DNA from: Trichoplax sp. H2 | Taxonomy: Eukaryota > Placozoa > Uniplacotomia > Trichoplacea | DNA length: 64,000 nucleotides | Direction of reading: 5' to 3' | Assembly: GCA_003344405.1 (NCBI GenBank) | Contig: NOWV01000053.1 | Coordinates: forward strand, 1 to 64,000 | Shown here: positions 12,714 to 25,900 of the stretch, in pieces | Layout: each line of letters opens with the position of its first letter | Numbering within the stretch: the first letter of the stretch is position 1 | Made by a program: the position numbers and the translations under genes | The notes under the pieces: generated by a model | Database searches by the model: none | The model's input: the letters and a program-made list of their open reading frames with translations, nothing else | What the model was told of the DNA's origin: nothing

Positions 12714-14292
12714 GCGAATAAATTGGGTTGGCTAAAATTTTACAGCGCGAAAGATAGTTTGCCATGGGAAAAGGAGATAGTATTTTATTCGCACATCAAA
12801 TCGGAAGACTGCAAATTAGTAAATATTTTGAGCTTTTGGTGGCACTGTGATGGAAGTAAATGTAGAGTCGAAATAGATGGTATCAAGAAATTATTTCCGG
12901 ATGAATTGTAGGTCTTATGTTTTCAGTTTTATAATAGGTTATATACCATATGTATTCATGCAGGTATATTTAAAAGACCTATTCTTTTGCAGCATGACAT
13001 GTTACACAGCAGACGCAAATGATATTATGCTATTGAGTAATTTCATCCGTTTGCAATCCAATCACCTAACATCAGAGCAGCTTTTGCAAATTCTGATTAA
13101 TATTATTCAAGCAATTCAATCTATGCACCTGAATAATATCGTCCATGGATCAGTTAATACCGATGCTGTTGTTCTTCTTATTCCGCCAAAGGTACAAGAA
13201 AGTACATTTGACGGTAGATATTTGAAAATGCAACAATCCTATAAGATTAAAGTTTTTATTAGTTTATTTTGATCGTACCAGTAATTTGTACTTGGTTTAC
13301 CTATAAAACTAATATCTCTAATTTTCTGCCTGAATGAAGCCTTAACCAATGGCATCACCTTCAGAATTGGCTTATTAAATAATTCTCACTATCTTTAGCC
13401 TACTTGCAGATAAAGTTAGGATTAGAAATTTACAGATTCATGAATCTGCAGTTCCTCTCAATATTGTAAAGAAATAGTTTAGAGTCACTAAAATTTTTTA
13501 GTGGGCGAGTATTTCAGAGATATAACGTTTCTGTTCAATCAAATATCATCCTCACTACGGATCAGTTAAATTTCTATCATGATTTATTAACGCTCTTGTC
13601 GGTCCTTTATAGAAAAGTCACGATAATAGCGATAACTTATTGCTTATTTAATGTTATATACCTAGGAACCGATTACCGCCCTATTAGGCAAATTTTCAAA
13701 TACGACGATATTTAAAAATGATCTCCATGAAATATGCAGAGATCGATACCGTCAATTACTGAGAGTAGATATTTCAGACATTGCATCGCTATGTAATGAA
13801 TTAAGTTCATACTGCCAAACGCAAATCGATCAAATAAACAAGAGCCAACTACAACCAGATAAAATAATGCAAGCTGAATCTTGGAGATCGATGAACAAGA
13901 AAGTAAGCACATAAGAGTGCAATATATTGTATTAACTACACATAACTGATTTCTCATAACAAATACTTAGTGAAAGCAGTAATAATAATAACTCAACCTT
14001 GAGTATTACGCATACATTATAATTTAGTTAACGCAACAGTAAATTGCCTTCGTAAATTATACAGCACTTATTATATTACATGTCCATGACTAGCTGCACT
14101 AGCATAATTGAACAAAATGCCAAGATCATCACGAAGAAGCTGTCAAATATTTTTTGATGTTCAATAATGTAATTAACATTTATTAAATTTTAGTTACGTA
14201 CTGTCAAAGATGCCATCAATGATCAATTACAAGAAGATAGAGAACCAAAGCAAATTCTAGCTGATCTGTGGGCCATTGTCAGCAATAATTAA
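12714..14292 (+). CDS. Diverged protein-kinase-like gene (probable pseudokinase), 5' and middle incomplete
   Basis: Four exon-like blocks line up on the plus strand. About 12714-12880 gives an N-lobe-like segment (LPWEKEIVF then LVNILSFWW, resembling the alpha-C helix and beta-4). 12964-13190 gives a hinge and catalytic-loop segment with SMHLNNIVHGSVNTDAVVLL, where the usual HRD-x-x-x-x-N is replaced by VHGSVNTDA. About 13688-13909 gives a C-lobe-like segment with DISDIASLCNELSS, followed by a canonical donor gtaagc. 14195-14292 closes with DLWAIVSNN and a stop. The aspartate of HRD is missing, so catalysis is unlikely. An activation-loop exon should lie in 13190-13688 but I could not define it, and phases do not all join. 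A further open stretch at 11982-12121 may be an upstream exon. The subfamily is not recognised. Confidence 0.5.
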
Positions 14293-16743
14293 AATGATTT
14301 CATAGCCTATTCCATGCCAAATGTACTGAATAGTATGAACTAATCTTTTCCAATTAATTAATCCGTGATGATATAATAACGTGAAAATTAGAATAGGAAA
14401 TCGAACCCAGTAAAACGGATAGAAGCAACTTGTTACTGGAGTTCGTAGCTTTCTTAGATATACGGTAGTTTAAACGATGGTATTAGCTCATTGAATCTAT
14501 AATGTTATAGATATTTAAACAATATCTAGATGCACTGGTAGATTCTTATTTCCGTTAACGGTTGTGTTTAGCATAATGATTTACTTTAGTAGTTTAGGGA
14601 GCAGTCACTTTTCTCGACTTCTTAGCTAATATTATTTAGTAAGCTTAGGATAAGATTTTGCGAAAAATGGCCCAGAGAACTCTGGCAACCTCCCTTTAAG
14701 TTCGTAATTTTGAATCATGGAATCGATGCTATATTTTAAGAGTAATTTCTGTTGCTTTGCTTGGCCTCAAGAGGCTATCATAAAGAACATTTAGTTACAT
14801 GTATCGTCTAGTACCTGGTAATTAGACATCGCAGTCAACATCTATAGCATGCGTGGATATATGTGGAACAGTATTCAATCCTATTCCAATCGATACCAAT
14901 AAATTCTGTCCTTTCAGTTTTGAAGCTCTAACATAAAAATTTTATGTATCCAATATTGTTATCTCGTTCTTGGACCATGTGTGTTGGTAGAGTTCCAACT
15001 CGTAAGCATCATTGATCCCTTTCATGCCGCTGATATACTTTCGATGTCTTCCGATATGCATGCGTAATAATAGTTCCAATACCGCTAATATCTAAATCGC
15101 AACAGCCTCTAATCTCCAATTCTATTATCCATTCTAAATATATCACTTTAGTCTTTACCCTACCTCGATTAATAGTAAAATCTGAGGATGTGACGTTGTA
15201 ATACTTACTCCATGTTATGAGTATGTTACGAAGTAGAAATTTCCTAACGGGTTTACGATCCTTAAACATTAACTATAGTTGGTAACGCCTATATCATGCT
15301 CTACTCAAAAAATGACCTAAAACAGTTTATTCTAGCAGTCTATGTCTGCATGCTTGTAATGTGGCAGACTCTGTCTTATTCTGTATAAGTTTATTAAACC
15401 ACAATAAAGTTTAGCCTACGAACTTAAGATAAAAAATTTTGCTTTTATTGCAATATTTAAAAAGGTCCGTGTAAGCTAATCTATCATAAATTTAATTTAA
15501 TTCTATAATGATCATTATGCAAAATGGCCGATTTCGCATCCGGATTCGTGCATATCTACCACGATAAAGGTTCTCAGATAGAACTTAATTTTTACTTAAT
15601 TATTACTGGAATAATTTAGCCATATCTCACTCATCGATCACTAACAATCTAGTTTTCTATTCATTTTCAATATTACACATGATCAGCAGGTTAGAACTAG
15701 TTGTCTAATCCTAAGATGGCAACGCTGCAAATAGCCTTCAACAAGCCTTCCCTAAATTCTACTCTGTTTCTCTAAATTACTTGATATGCTTTAAGGTCTC
15801 CAAGTTATTGAATATCAAGTATTGACTATAAACTTATAAATTCATAACAATACTAACAGTGAAATTAACCGTCCAAATATTATAATTAATTACGAAAAAT
15901 CACAGCATCCAGATTACCATACAAATGATGATACAACCACCACAACAGCACGGTACATTTAGTGTATAATTATAGCCTATATAGTCTTAATAAGCATATT
16001 ACTATGCCAACCATAGTGCAATTAAGTCTGTCGATAGGCATTTTTAGGCCAAATCAATTGAATTTTAAATAATGTAGAATAGGATTTTAGTCACGTTAAT
16101 GTAGTAGAAAGATTTATTAAAATGTACTAAAAAATAAAAAACGTCTAAAGCTTCTATATTGAACCATTTTAATGCTAATTAAGGGCTGTAGATTGCGAAT
16201 AGAAATTAAAAAAACAAATCATACGCTTGAGTAGAAAAAAAGATGGCGCCCGCTGAAGAAAGTTGATTGCTTGAATTGAGAGGATTATGTTACTTCTATA
16301 AAAACTTGCAACCGTTCCAAAATTTGCTCCATAGCCAGCCAAATAACTTCATGTATCCTATAAACAGGATAAGAAAGCTCATAAATAGGGAAGTACCTAG
16401 TATGGATATCGAATAAAATCTACTCTATTTTCAGGTTTTAACAGCTTTTAGACTAGGATTTAAGGTTGCAATTTTCTATTGCACTTTCTATGGCCATGAT
16501 AGGTTGTGTAATATAGTACTGTAGAACGTCTTCGAGAGCATACGGTAATGTGGTAGTAAGTTGTACCAAGGACATCGAAAGTTGGGCATTTGTATGATAC
16601 TGTATAGGCTACTGTGGGATGTTTGAACACTGTCTGAAACGACTGTCGTCGGCTCTCAGCTTGTGCCGTTGGAGACAAACCCACTATTTTAAAGCTGCAG
16701 CTGCCAGCAAAGACGCTGCTTGGACTACATAAACCACTGCAAC
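14293..16743. other. Intergenic stretch with no confident gene
   Basis: AT-rich with many stops. One minus-strand open stretch (about 15140-15009) ends in protein-like GTIITHAYRKTSKVYQRHE and could be a terminal exon of an unrecognised gene, but no joining exons were found. The open frame at 16460-16684 on the minus strand is cysteine/arginine-rich and looks like chance. Confidence 0.4.
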
Positions 16744-17702
16744 ATGGCGAAAAGTTCCATTTATTTCTGTGGTAGTATCCGAGGTGGTCGAAATGATGCC
16801 CAATTCTATGCCAAAATTATCCAGCATTTAAAGCAATATGGTGATATACTGACAGAACATGTTGGCCATTGCGGACCTGAAGGTAGCTCAAAACAACTGA
16901 TCCAGTTGTGTGATAGTGATGCATAAATCACATCAAATAAACTACTTTCATTGGCAAGATGAAGCATGCTTTCAGTTATCAAATCAATAATTTCAAGGAA
17001 ATCACTGTTAAAATATCTTAATGTGTAAATGAAAGGTGATGCGTATGTACTAGTATCAATTGAATGCTCTTGATTGCTATAATAGGAGAGGAAGGCCTTG
17101 ATGATAAAACTATCCATGATCGCGATCTAGCTTGGCTGCTACAATCGGATGGTAGGATATTCCATAGAATGACATAAGATTTCATAATGTTCATAGCATC
17201 AATCAATATAAAATATCTGATGCATCGGATTATATCAAGACTAATTTGAATAAATGCTGTAAAATGCATTTCTCTTAGCGTACTAAAACGATGCATATTT
17301 TACAGTGATTGTTGCAGAAGTAACGCAACCATCGTTAGGTGTCGGCTACGAACTTGGCAGAGCAATCGCTGCTGATAAACTAGTTTTATGCCTATTTCGA
17401 CCAGATTCAGGACGTCGTAAGTAGCCACTATTATTAAACTACCTACCTGTTTACAACAGATTCTATGTCCTGGAACCTTTTATCTTGAAAATGTACCCTT
17501 TATATGTAACTTGATGTTGCATACTATTTGTTTCAAGTACTGATCAAGAAAATATCGTCTGCATTGATATACGTACGTAGGTCTATCCGGAATGATTCGT
17601 GGAGCAATTAACAGTGTAAACTTTTTCGTCGAGGATTATCATCAAGATGAATATGCCAGTAAAATCGACCAGTTTTTCACCGCTCATGTGACTCGGCCAT
17701 AA
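16744..17702 (+). CDS. DNPH1: 2'-deoxynucleoside 5'-phosphate N-hydrolase 1 (DNPH1/RCL)
   Basis: The enzyme hydrolyses the N-glycosidic bond of 2'-deoxynucleoside 5'-monophosphates, giving base plus 2-deoxyribose 5-phosphate, and helps clear modified nucleotides. Exons are 16744-16882, 17086-17151, 17306-17416 and 17581-17702. They sum to 438 bases and give exactly 145 aa plus stop, with every splice in phase 1. Visible family signatures are YFCGSIRGGR at the N-terminus (phosphate/sugar binding), TIHDRDLAWL, then AEVTQPSLGVGYELGRA containing the catalytic Glu of YELGRA, and SGMIRGA near the end. Length matches the family core; the N-terminal extension of mammalian proteins is absent. The start is the first in-frame ATG directly before KSSIYFCGS. 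The model looks intact and functional. Confidence 0.95.
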
Positions 17703-19941
17703 TCCTGTACTTACCATCATGACGATATCTGCAACACTATTGGAAGAATAGAATTTATCTTTGGTTATTCGTTGCAATCTAGTAAAAGGACTACGCGAAA
17801 TTGCAAAGATATCTGTTGCAAACTCTCCATTTTTTTTATCCTTTACCGTCTAACATTATAAACTTTTCAACCTATTTAGGATATAGAGACCCTTAACCAA
17901 GAACTTATTTAAATTCTAGATATATCCAGCAACGGTGTATCGACAACATTAAAATATTTAATTCTATGAATAAGTCTCAATACTTTCCCCAGTGAACTCT
18001 ATCCTAAATTTGCAAACATTAGAGTTGGATGTAGCATTCTTTAACACTGTCGTAATTTGTTCTAATTTATTAGTCACGTTAGGAAGCAAGACTTAGTGTA
18101 AATATTTCTTGTCTTCTTTATCCTGCATAATCTCTCAAACTAATAATCCCTCCAAGATTTCTATTTCGAAAAACTATTTGATCCTCTGCTTACTTCTTAT
18201 TCTTTCCGAGTGAATTTAAAATAATTTGCGCTTAAATTGAAGGACTGGAATAGACCCACGATTTGTAGTGTCTCTAGTAAACCTAAAAATATTACACGCA
18301 ATGATATTAGTACATTCTTCATGAATCATTCGATGATAGGATATCGACTATGTTGCTATACAATACATGCGTACCCCTTACAACGACGTATTTCACGGTA
18401 TATTTTCCTGCGATCATTCTCTTCTGCTAGATTGCATTCATGATCATATTGCTTAGCTTAAATGAAATGACTATTTTACCTTTTTAATCACTGCTATCGT
18501 TGTTTAAGTAGGTATGCCTGTAATTCGATATTAATACCGATTAAAATCCTTATATAGAGTGTTGAGGATTACCTAGTTGTAATGGATTATCAAAATGTAT
18601 TTAAACGAAGTGAATGAGTATCATTGTGTTATGTGTCCACCAGTTGCTTATTAATAAACTTAAAATAGGCGATTGTACTTAATACGAGCATCTTCAAAGA
18701 AAGATTCTACATTAGTGTATACTGTATATCCTTGGCTGCTAATTGATATTATAACACGGTTGGCATCAATCATCACTCTCTACTGCAGCTGTTGTTTGCA
18801 TGTTGATATGATGTTTGATAATTTATTAACTTTATCCCTTAGACTAATCTGCTAAAGTTGCACACGATACTTTATTTTAGCTCGGCATGCCTTGGGGGTT
18901 AGCAGTCGTATATGTGAATTTTCATCAGCTACAGTACATGAAGGACGATAGTAGCATATTAAAAGTGATAGAAATTGTAGTCAAGTAACAGTATATCTGC
19001 ATAATTGCTTCGTTAAAAATTTATACCTCAAGAATACATACGCTGCAAAAAATCTATCCAAATATTTATTGAATTCTGCTTTCGACTTACATAAAATACT
19101 TAATATTCCGATAAACAATTTAATGAATTAAAATTTTTTTACACCATGAATACCCGGGGTATGCAAACTTTTAAATTATAAATTAGTTAACGACTAGTAC
19201 CAATTATAAGCAATATTTTCATACAACATTATTCAGAGAAGAAATCCGAATTACATATTTGTGTAAATAATTTTGATCAATAGATAATTAAGACTATGCC
19301 AGTAATGCCTTCAAGATATTTGATAACTTGAAGATTTTGGTATTCATTTCCAGAGTCAAGAAGGCCAGCAAATATGGTTCAATGCCCCGTAGTTTATTAA
19401 TTGAGATTATACAGCGCATACCAAGACAGTAAGATTTATACAGTTGTTTACAAATTAAATTTGCAAAAGTGCAGTAAAACTACGAAATTGCGCTACTGCT
19501 AATGCCCGCAGCACTCTATAATTATAATTACTAATGATAGAGAAAACTACAACAGCTTGGGTAAATTCTCTTCACTTGTGCATATTCAATAAATACTCGT
19601 AACTAGCGAGATATTTAGATCGCTCGTGTTTGAAATACTTTCAAATCAATTGATATCATTTACTATCGTAGTGTAGCTTATTATACGTATTATCTTAAAT
19701 TTTTATAGCCCTGCGCTAATCAGTGTATCACTTAAACGCTACTTTACAACATATTAAAACCAGCTGATATCCTCCAAAAGGAAAGACTAATGCATTTTAT
19801 GTTGGCCAGTGATAAGATACAGTAAAACGCCGCGTAAGTTTTATAACTTAAATGAAGTGAAATATAGTAGAAACAATTAAAATTGCGAAGCAAGAATACT
19901 ATAACAAATCATTAATGATCGGATCAGTGCTATGGTTTGCC
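17703..19941. other. Intergenic stretch, no gene seen
   Basis: Between the end of DNPH1 and the convergent 3' end of the APAF1-like gene I see only short chance frames with low-complexity translations. No RNA gene or repeat was recognised. Confidence 0.5.
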
Positions 19942-22900
19942 TTATTCGACTCGATCAATAATAGCATACCGATCTCTATTCATGTTGCTCACGATGAACG
20001 AAGACTGTTGACAATTCCATTTCATGTACCACATATCAAGATGAGAAAGTGGTAGAACACGGCATAATTGTAGTGTTTGTGCTTCATAAATATGAATATG
20101 TAAAGAATTATCTTCTAAGACTATTAAAAACTTGTCAGACCACAAATTTTCGCAGTTGAAGATAGATGTATCAAAGTCAAATTTTATAATATTATTTTTA
20201 TAACGTTTCATTATAACTCTTCCCCAGCCATTTAATATCTAAGATTATGAAATGAAAAAAGTGAGTACAATACTAAAGATTTTAATACAGTCTCATTGAC
20301 TTACTGCTAAATGTTCTCCCTTTTCGAGCAAGCAGATATATTGGTATTTCCAAAGGCTTCCTGCGTGCGTCATCTATAAGACATTAAATTTAATTCAATT
20401 TTTCAAACATCCATTACTAAAGCACCATTGCATGACCCTAATCTGTTACTATCCAGTTATAACTATCGATATTGCTATACTCTATGCCATAGTTAAAATT
20501 ATGACTAACAAGTAAATTGCCATCCTTCTCTCCCCATTCTTCAAGTAGCTTTCCTGTGTCCAAATTTAACGACGAGTATTTAATGTCCAACTTATAGTGG
20601 CTTAAATTAGTAGGTAGAGTTAACTTATAAATTAATCCATGCTGACTATCGAATGAACATCTTTCCAGTAGCTGTGTCTGACTTTTACCATCACCAAACT
20701 TGTAGCACTACAGCAAAAATTGAAATTATAAATAAAATTCTTAAGTATTTATAAATGTTACAATCATAATAAACTCAATAAATTAGGGTATAAGTAAACT
20801 ACATTACATATATTTATGCAATTGAATGTTTATTTCGAAAGAATTTCAAAAATTTGTCTTATTAGTCACTGCAAAGGATGGTACAGTAAGTTTATGGAGT
20901 AAACTGATTCTATTAGTAATTTTACATTACTTTGATACTGTGTTCGTGATCGAGTTCATCTTTCATTCTTTCCTTCCTCTAATTGATGAGACAATAATGG
21001 CTTATTGTAAAGTATTCATCAAGGAAGAAATACTATCATTGGCAACTACCTCTGTCTGGCAAGTTACGAGGTAATCATCATCGTAATACAAAAGGTCCAT
21101 ACTTCGATAACGACTTTCTTCTTGGTAAATCATTTTCTCTTCCGTCTCCAGATTTATCGTAATTATTATCATTCCCAGTCCACCGCCGTCACCCTAAATT
21201 GAATTAAACTACTAAGTTAACAAATATGAATCTATCTACAGACTTTTTAACATGGAAACTGCAAGTTAAGTTGCAATACTTATATAGAATGAAGTAAACA
21301 AGGCAACGATATCTTTATAACAGGAAATTAATTCAGTCATACCTTAGTGCTCACGACGAATATTAAAGTGTTATCTCTTCCCCTATATCTCGTTTTTAAA
21401 TCGAAAATCCGACCTCTTAATGATATATTATGGTCTAGTAATTTCTTAATTTCTGTACGATCCTTTTCACTGCAAAAGTCGATGATCTACAGCCAAATCA
21501 TAAGATATTTTGAAATAGCATTCATTGCACGATTTAATCAATATCAATTGTTATTGATTCTTCCCTGAAATTGGTCTATTTTAATAAACAGTAATTTAGG
21601 CATTTCTACACTGTATTAACTAATATAATTACCTCTGCAATAACCATGTTTAAGCCTAAATTTTGACGATAGAAACGAACAACGACGGCTGATCGGAAAT
21701 CATTATATAAGAAACATCGATAGTAACCGTTCTCTAATGAGTGATAGAACTTTCGTACGCATAATTTTGCTTCATATTCGCGAATCTGCTCGAGTTTTAG
21801 TCAAGTTATCGTACATTTAATGTTTGAAAGAATAAGATTTGATATATTCTAAAAGATGACACTTTACCTCCAGTTTGCAAGTAGTGTCATTCTCTATCAG
21901 CTGAGCCACGAAAGGAACACCATTAATATAGGCATAATTTACATCCAGTATTTGTGTCTCAACGCGTTGACTTTCTTCTTGTGTAAGGTAGTCTTGGATT
22001 GCTTTATTATTTTGAAAATTTTGCCAACGCAAATTATCGTCTACAGTTTGATTGAGAATGTACGGTGAGAATAATAAACTGGAATAGCAGTCGCTAATTT
22101 AGCTCAAATAAAGACAAGCTACCTTGCAGATTATATTCATACAAGCAATTTTCGCTAGATGACTCATAAACAAATAATACAGCGGTATCAGGCATGAATG
22201 TCAAACTTTTTGCATGCGCCATATTGATCTTCATATACGATCGAATTTGATTATTTCTAATGGTCATTAAGTAGATCTATAAATATTGATATTACGAGTC
22301 GAGTAAATCAGTATACGATTATGTTGATAAATTTAAAACGTATTAGGAAAGACGTCGTGGTTATAAAAATTTACATTTAACTTACATTTTCGTCCGAGGA
22401 TTTGACACAATTAATGGCTACAAACTGCTGGTCATCTGATACGGTAATATTTGCAACACTAGATGAATGTGACAGATCGAGTGTAAGTCGAAAGTTCTTC
22501 GCAAATCCTTTTCGGCAGATTTCAGGATCATGATCTTTTCTTTCCAAATTGACCAAACCAACAATATTCTTATAGGCTAAAATCATAAGAGCAGCATCAT
22601 TGCTAATGGAATTTACACAAACTAGGGGTTGGCCGCCTTCGATATTAGTGGTAGCAGTATATTGATTACAAGTTCTACCAATATAAGCAGGCACAGTTAC
22701 TGATCGTAGAAGGTGCCACGCTTTCAGACTCCAGACCTTCATAAAGTATTATCAAATAATATTAGGCTATTAACTTATGGCCTTGCATTTCTGTTTGAGA
22801 AAAAACTGAACTTACTTCTATATTACATTCATTAATCCAATTATTCACATCCAAAGGTTTATAATTGTCGTGATGCTTGTCAAAATTATACCTTCTCCAC

Positions 22901-25900
22901 CATAATAAAATTTGGCTACCACATTTTATCCATAGACATGATTCAATCTTGTAATTGTATGATACTAGTTTGTTTTCAGATTTTATTTCTCTGTCATCAG
23001 TAATTCTCCAAAGCTATATCCAGAATATATCAGTATACTATTTAAGTGCAAAAAATTTGAATGAAAATGATTCAATTACTCTACTTAAATTCAATGCACA
23101 ATTAATACTTTACCTTAACTAGGCAGCGATTACTGGATACGGTTATCATAACAGAATTATTCTTCATGTTAGGACAAAATTGTATAGAAGAGAAATCCAA
23201 ATTTTGTAGCTCTTCATCATTTTCTATAAATGGCAATTGCTTATTACTGTTTATGTTGTAAACTTTCCATTTATGTGCAGACATCCCAATCTTAAAAGGT
23301 AAATAAACGAATTTTGTCAATTTTAAAATGAGGTATCTTTAACGTGTTTATAGTATCGTTCAAATATAAGAGAATAACGTATTCCAAATATTTAAAAGTA
23401 ACAATTTGAAATGTAAATGAATTAATTTTTAGCTTTGCTCTAAACAAATAGATCGCTATATCAGTAATTTTTTTCAGAAGCACTGCATCTATGACCAAGA
23501 TCAGTTGCTGAAATTACAACAAACAATTTTGTTGCTTGAAGGTGCAGTTACTCTGATCTCTATTGAAAATACTCTGCTAAATTTATCGTTAAAATCATCA
23601 AAAATTCATTCTAACCTTGTCATCGCGATACCGAAAGGCTATAATGCAACCATCAGCTGAGATTTCAACGCTTGAAATATAGCGATAAGATGGAGACATT
23701 TGATATACAATATGTGATGTTTGATGATCTTTAACCTGTTATTGAAAAGCAATAGCTCATACATATTTCTAGCTAAAAGTTTACGAGTACTGATTTTCCA
23801 ACGCCGTTTCATTACATTTGATTTAATTTAGCGAACATACTATAATTTGACAGTCTGTAGTTCCATTATTTTCTGTTCCAACGATTCGCGAGTTTCCAGA
23901 ATTAGGATTAGATATGGATATAGAATCGTCTCGAAAATTCTTACCAAATCTTTTTGATGCATTGTATGTATATTCGGTCACTGTATTACCAGAGATTCTA
24001 TGGCCAATTGTGTAGCAGGTTATTAAAATTAAAAAAAGGAACTGCGAGACAAATATAAAAATCGCTTCTATCTTTTATAGTAAACTCACAAGAACATAAT
24101 CCAGTAGACAGAGTCATCAGCTTGTGTATTTATACGAGCTAATTGCACCGCTCGCTCTCTCATCATGCTATCTCTCTCTCCATACCAGAGTAAAGTTTGT
24201 ATTACATCCATATCATATTTGTCTATTGAAAATTCGTGTTGTTTTAATAAATCCAGTAGTTGATTGAATTCGTGCCAGTCCTTATTTTATCACAGAATAA
24301 CAAAAATATAGATATATTTAATAATACCTTAATCTAAAATTAATAACTACTGTAAATAGCTAACCTAATGGGCAATAATTGAACCTTTAATATTCAAGGG
24401 TATGTATTCAATCAAAAAATACCTTATTTCTCTTTCGTAAATAGTCGATATAATTGTTAACATCTTGGCTTAGGTTATATATCGTATCATCCGTTCTGAT
24501 TTTTATCATCATCCAGTTAAAATCAGTCATAACTTGATGTAGAATATCATCAGCTTCAGCCTGTATGACATGATAAATCAAATATTGATAGAAATAGCCA
24601 TCATCCTTATAACTTGACCAGTTTCCTCCACATCCGGCAAAGTAACCATCAATTAATTCTTTATTTAAAGATTTATGATATTCTTGACGTGATAAATTAG
24701 AAATGGTTGATTGCTGAAGATACTGAATCATTAGATCATGCAAGACAACGTAACGTCTATATGAGGATAAACCGAAAAAAAATATGGAAAGACTTGTTAT
24801 TTGAATTTAATACTCACTTGTTAAACTGTTCATCTAACCATATTAGCTGAAACAATATAACCTTATACTATACATTTCATGCAAAGCCTTAGCACACACT
24901 GCATCATTTTTAACACTTTATACATTTACAGTATCAAAACAAATTTGTAAGAAGTAGATTACTATTATAACAAATACTATTAGCATAGTCAACTGTTAAT
25001 AGCACTATTTCAAATTCGTTACATTTCTCTTTTATTGCCTTACCTCTTTCCTCCTGAATATTTTAGTAACGATCTACGATTCAACATCTTTAGCAGCTCG
25101 ATTCCTTTCGTTATCTCAATTTTCCACAAACAAATAACAGATGCAAGTGGAATTTCTACGGCTCTAAATACTCCAAGTAGCCGAAATAAACTCTTTTCAC
25201 TATCATTTAATTTGCTCACACTTAAATCCAATGTGTTAAATACATTTAGCTCGTAGTCCGGTAAATCGTTCATTAAGTCTTTGCTGCAAATTCTTTTCCT
25301 TATTTCTTCCCATTCTTCATCACTTTGTAGATCTAAGCCGGCAATGATACTTATAGCTAAAGGTAGAGCAGCACAGCTTTTAATGACATTTTTAACTGTA
25401 TCACTATTTAAAAATGTCTGATGGCAATCGTATTCGCGTCGTTTTGCTATTAATGCCATAGCTTCATCGTCCGTAAATTGTTCCTACAATAGTCAACAAC
25501 TAATATTATAGCAATCTCTCAACATCAGTAATAATAAAACTGATATAGTAGTAAACATATAATAGTAAGCATTCAAAGTCAAAACAGCGCGGTAAATGAG
25601 CTAGCGTATAAGCGATGTATAATATGTATTATATTTACTATCGATATACCAAATAATTGAGATATAATGTCAGTTTTCTGAGTTTTACAGTTGTTCTGAG
25701 ATTTTTAAACCTATATCAACTGCATGTTCTGGACAAGCTACAGCAATGCATACACTTACGCTTTGCATTATATTAAGCATTTAAGTAAAAATACAGGTAA
25801 TATATATCATAGAAAATTCGCGTCTATGCCTATTCCATGCTTCAGAAAATTTAAATTCTTTTCTGCGCATTATTGGAGAAATTATTTTATTTCTCAATCT

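Noticed and set aside
16460-16684. Cys/Arg-rich minus-strand frame upstream of DNPH1
   Set aside because: No splice context or family; lies in the likely DNPH1 promoter.
24813-24841. Small exon LIWLDEQFN in the APAF1-like gene
   Set aside because: Including it introduces a stop; splicing 25044 directly to 24756 restores RYVVLHDLM in frame.
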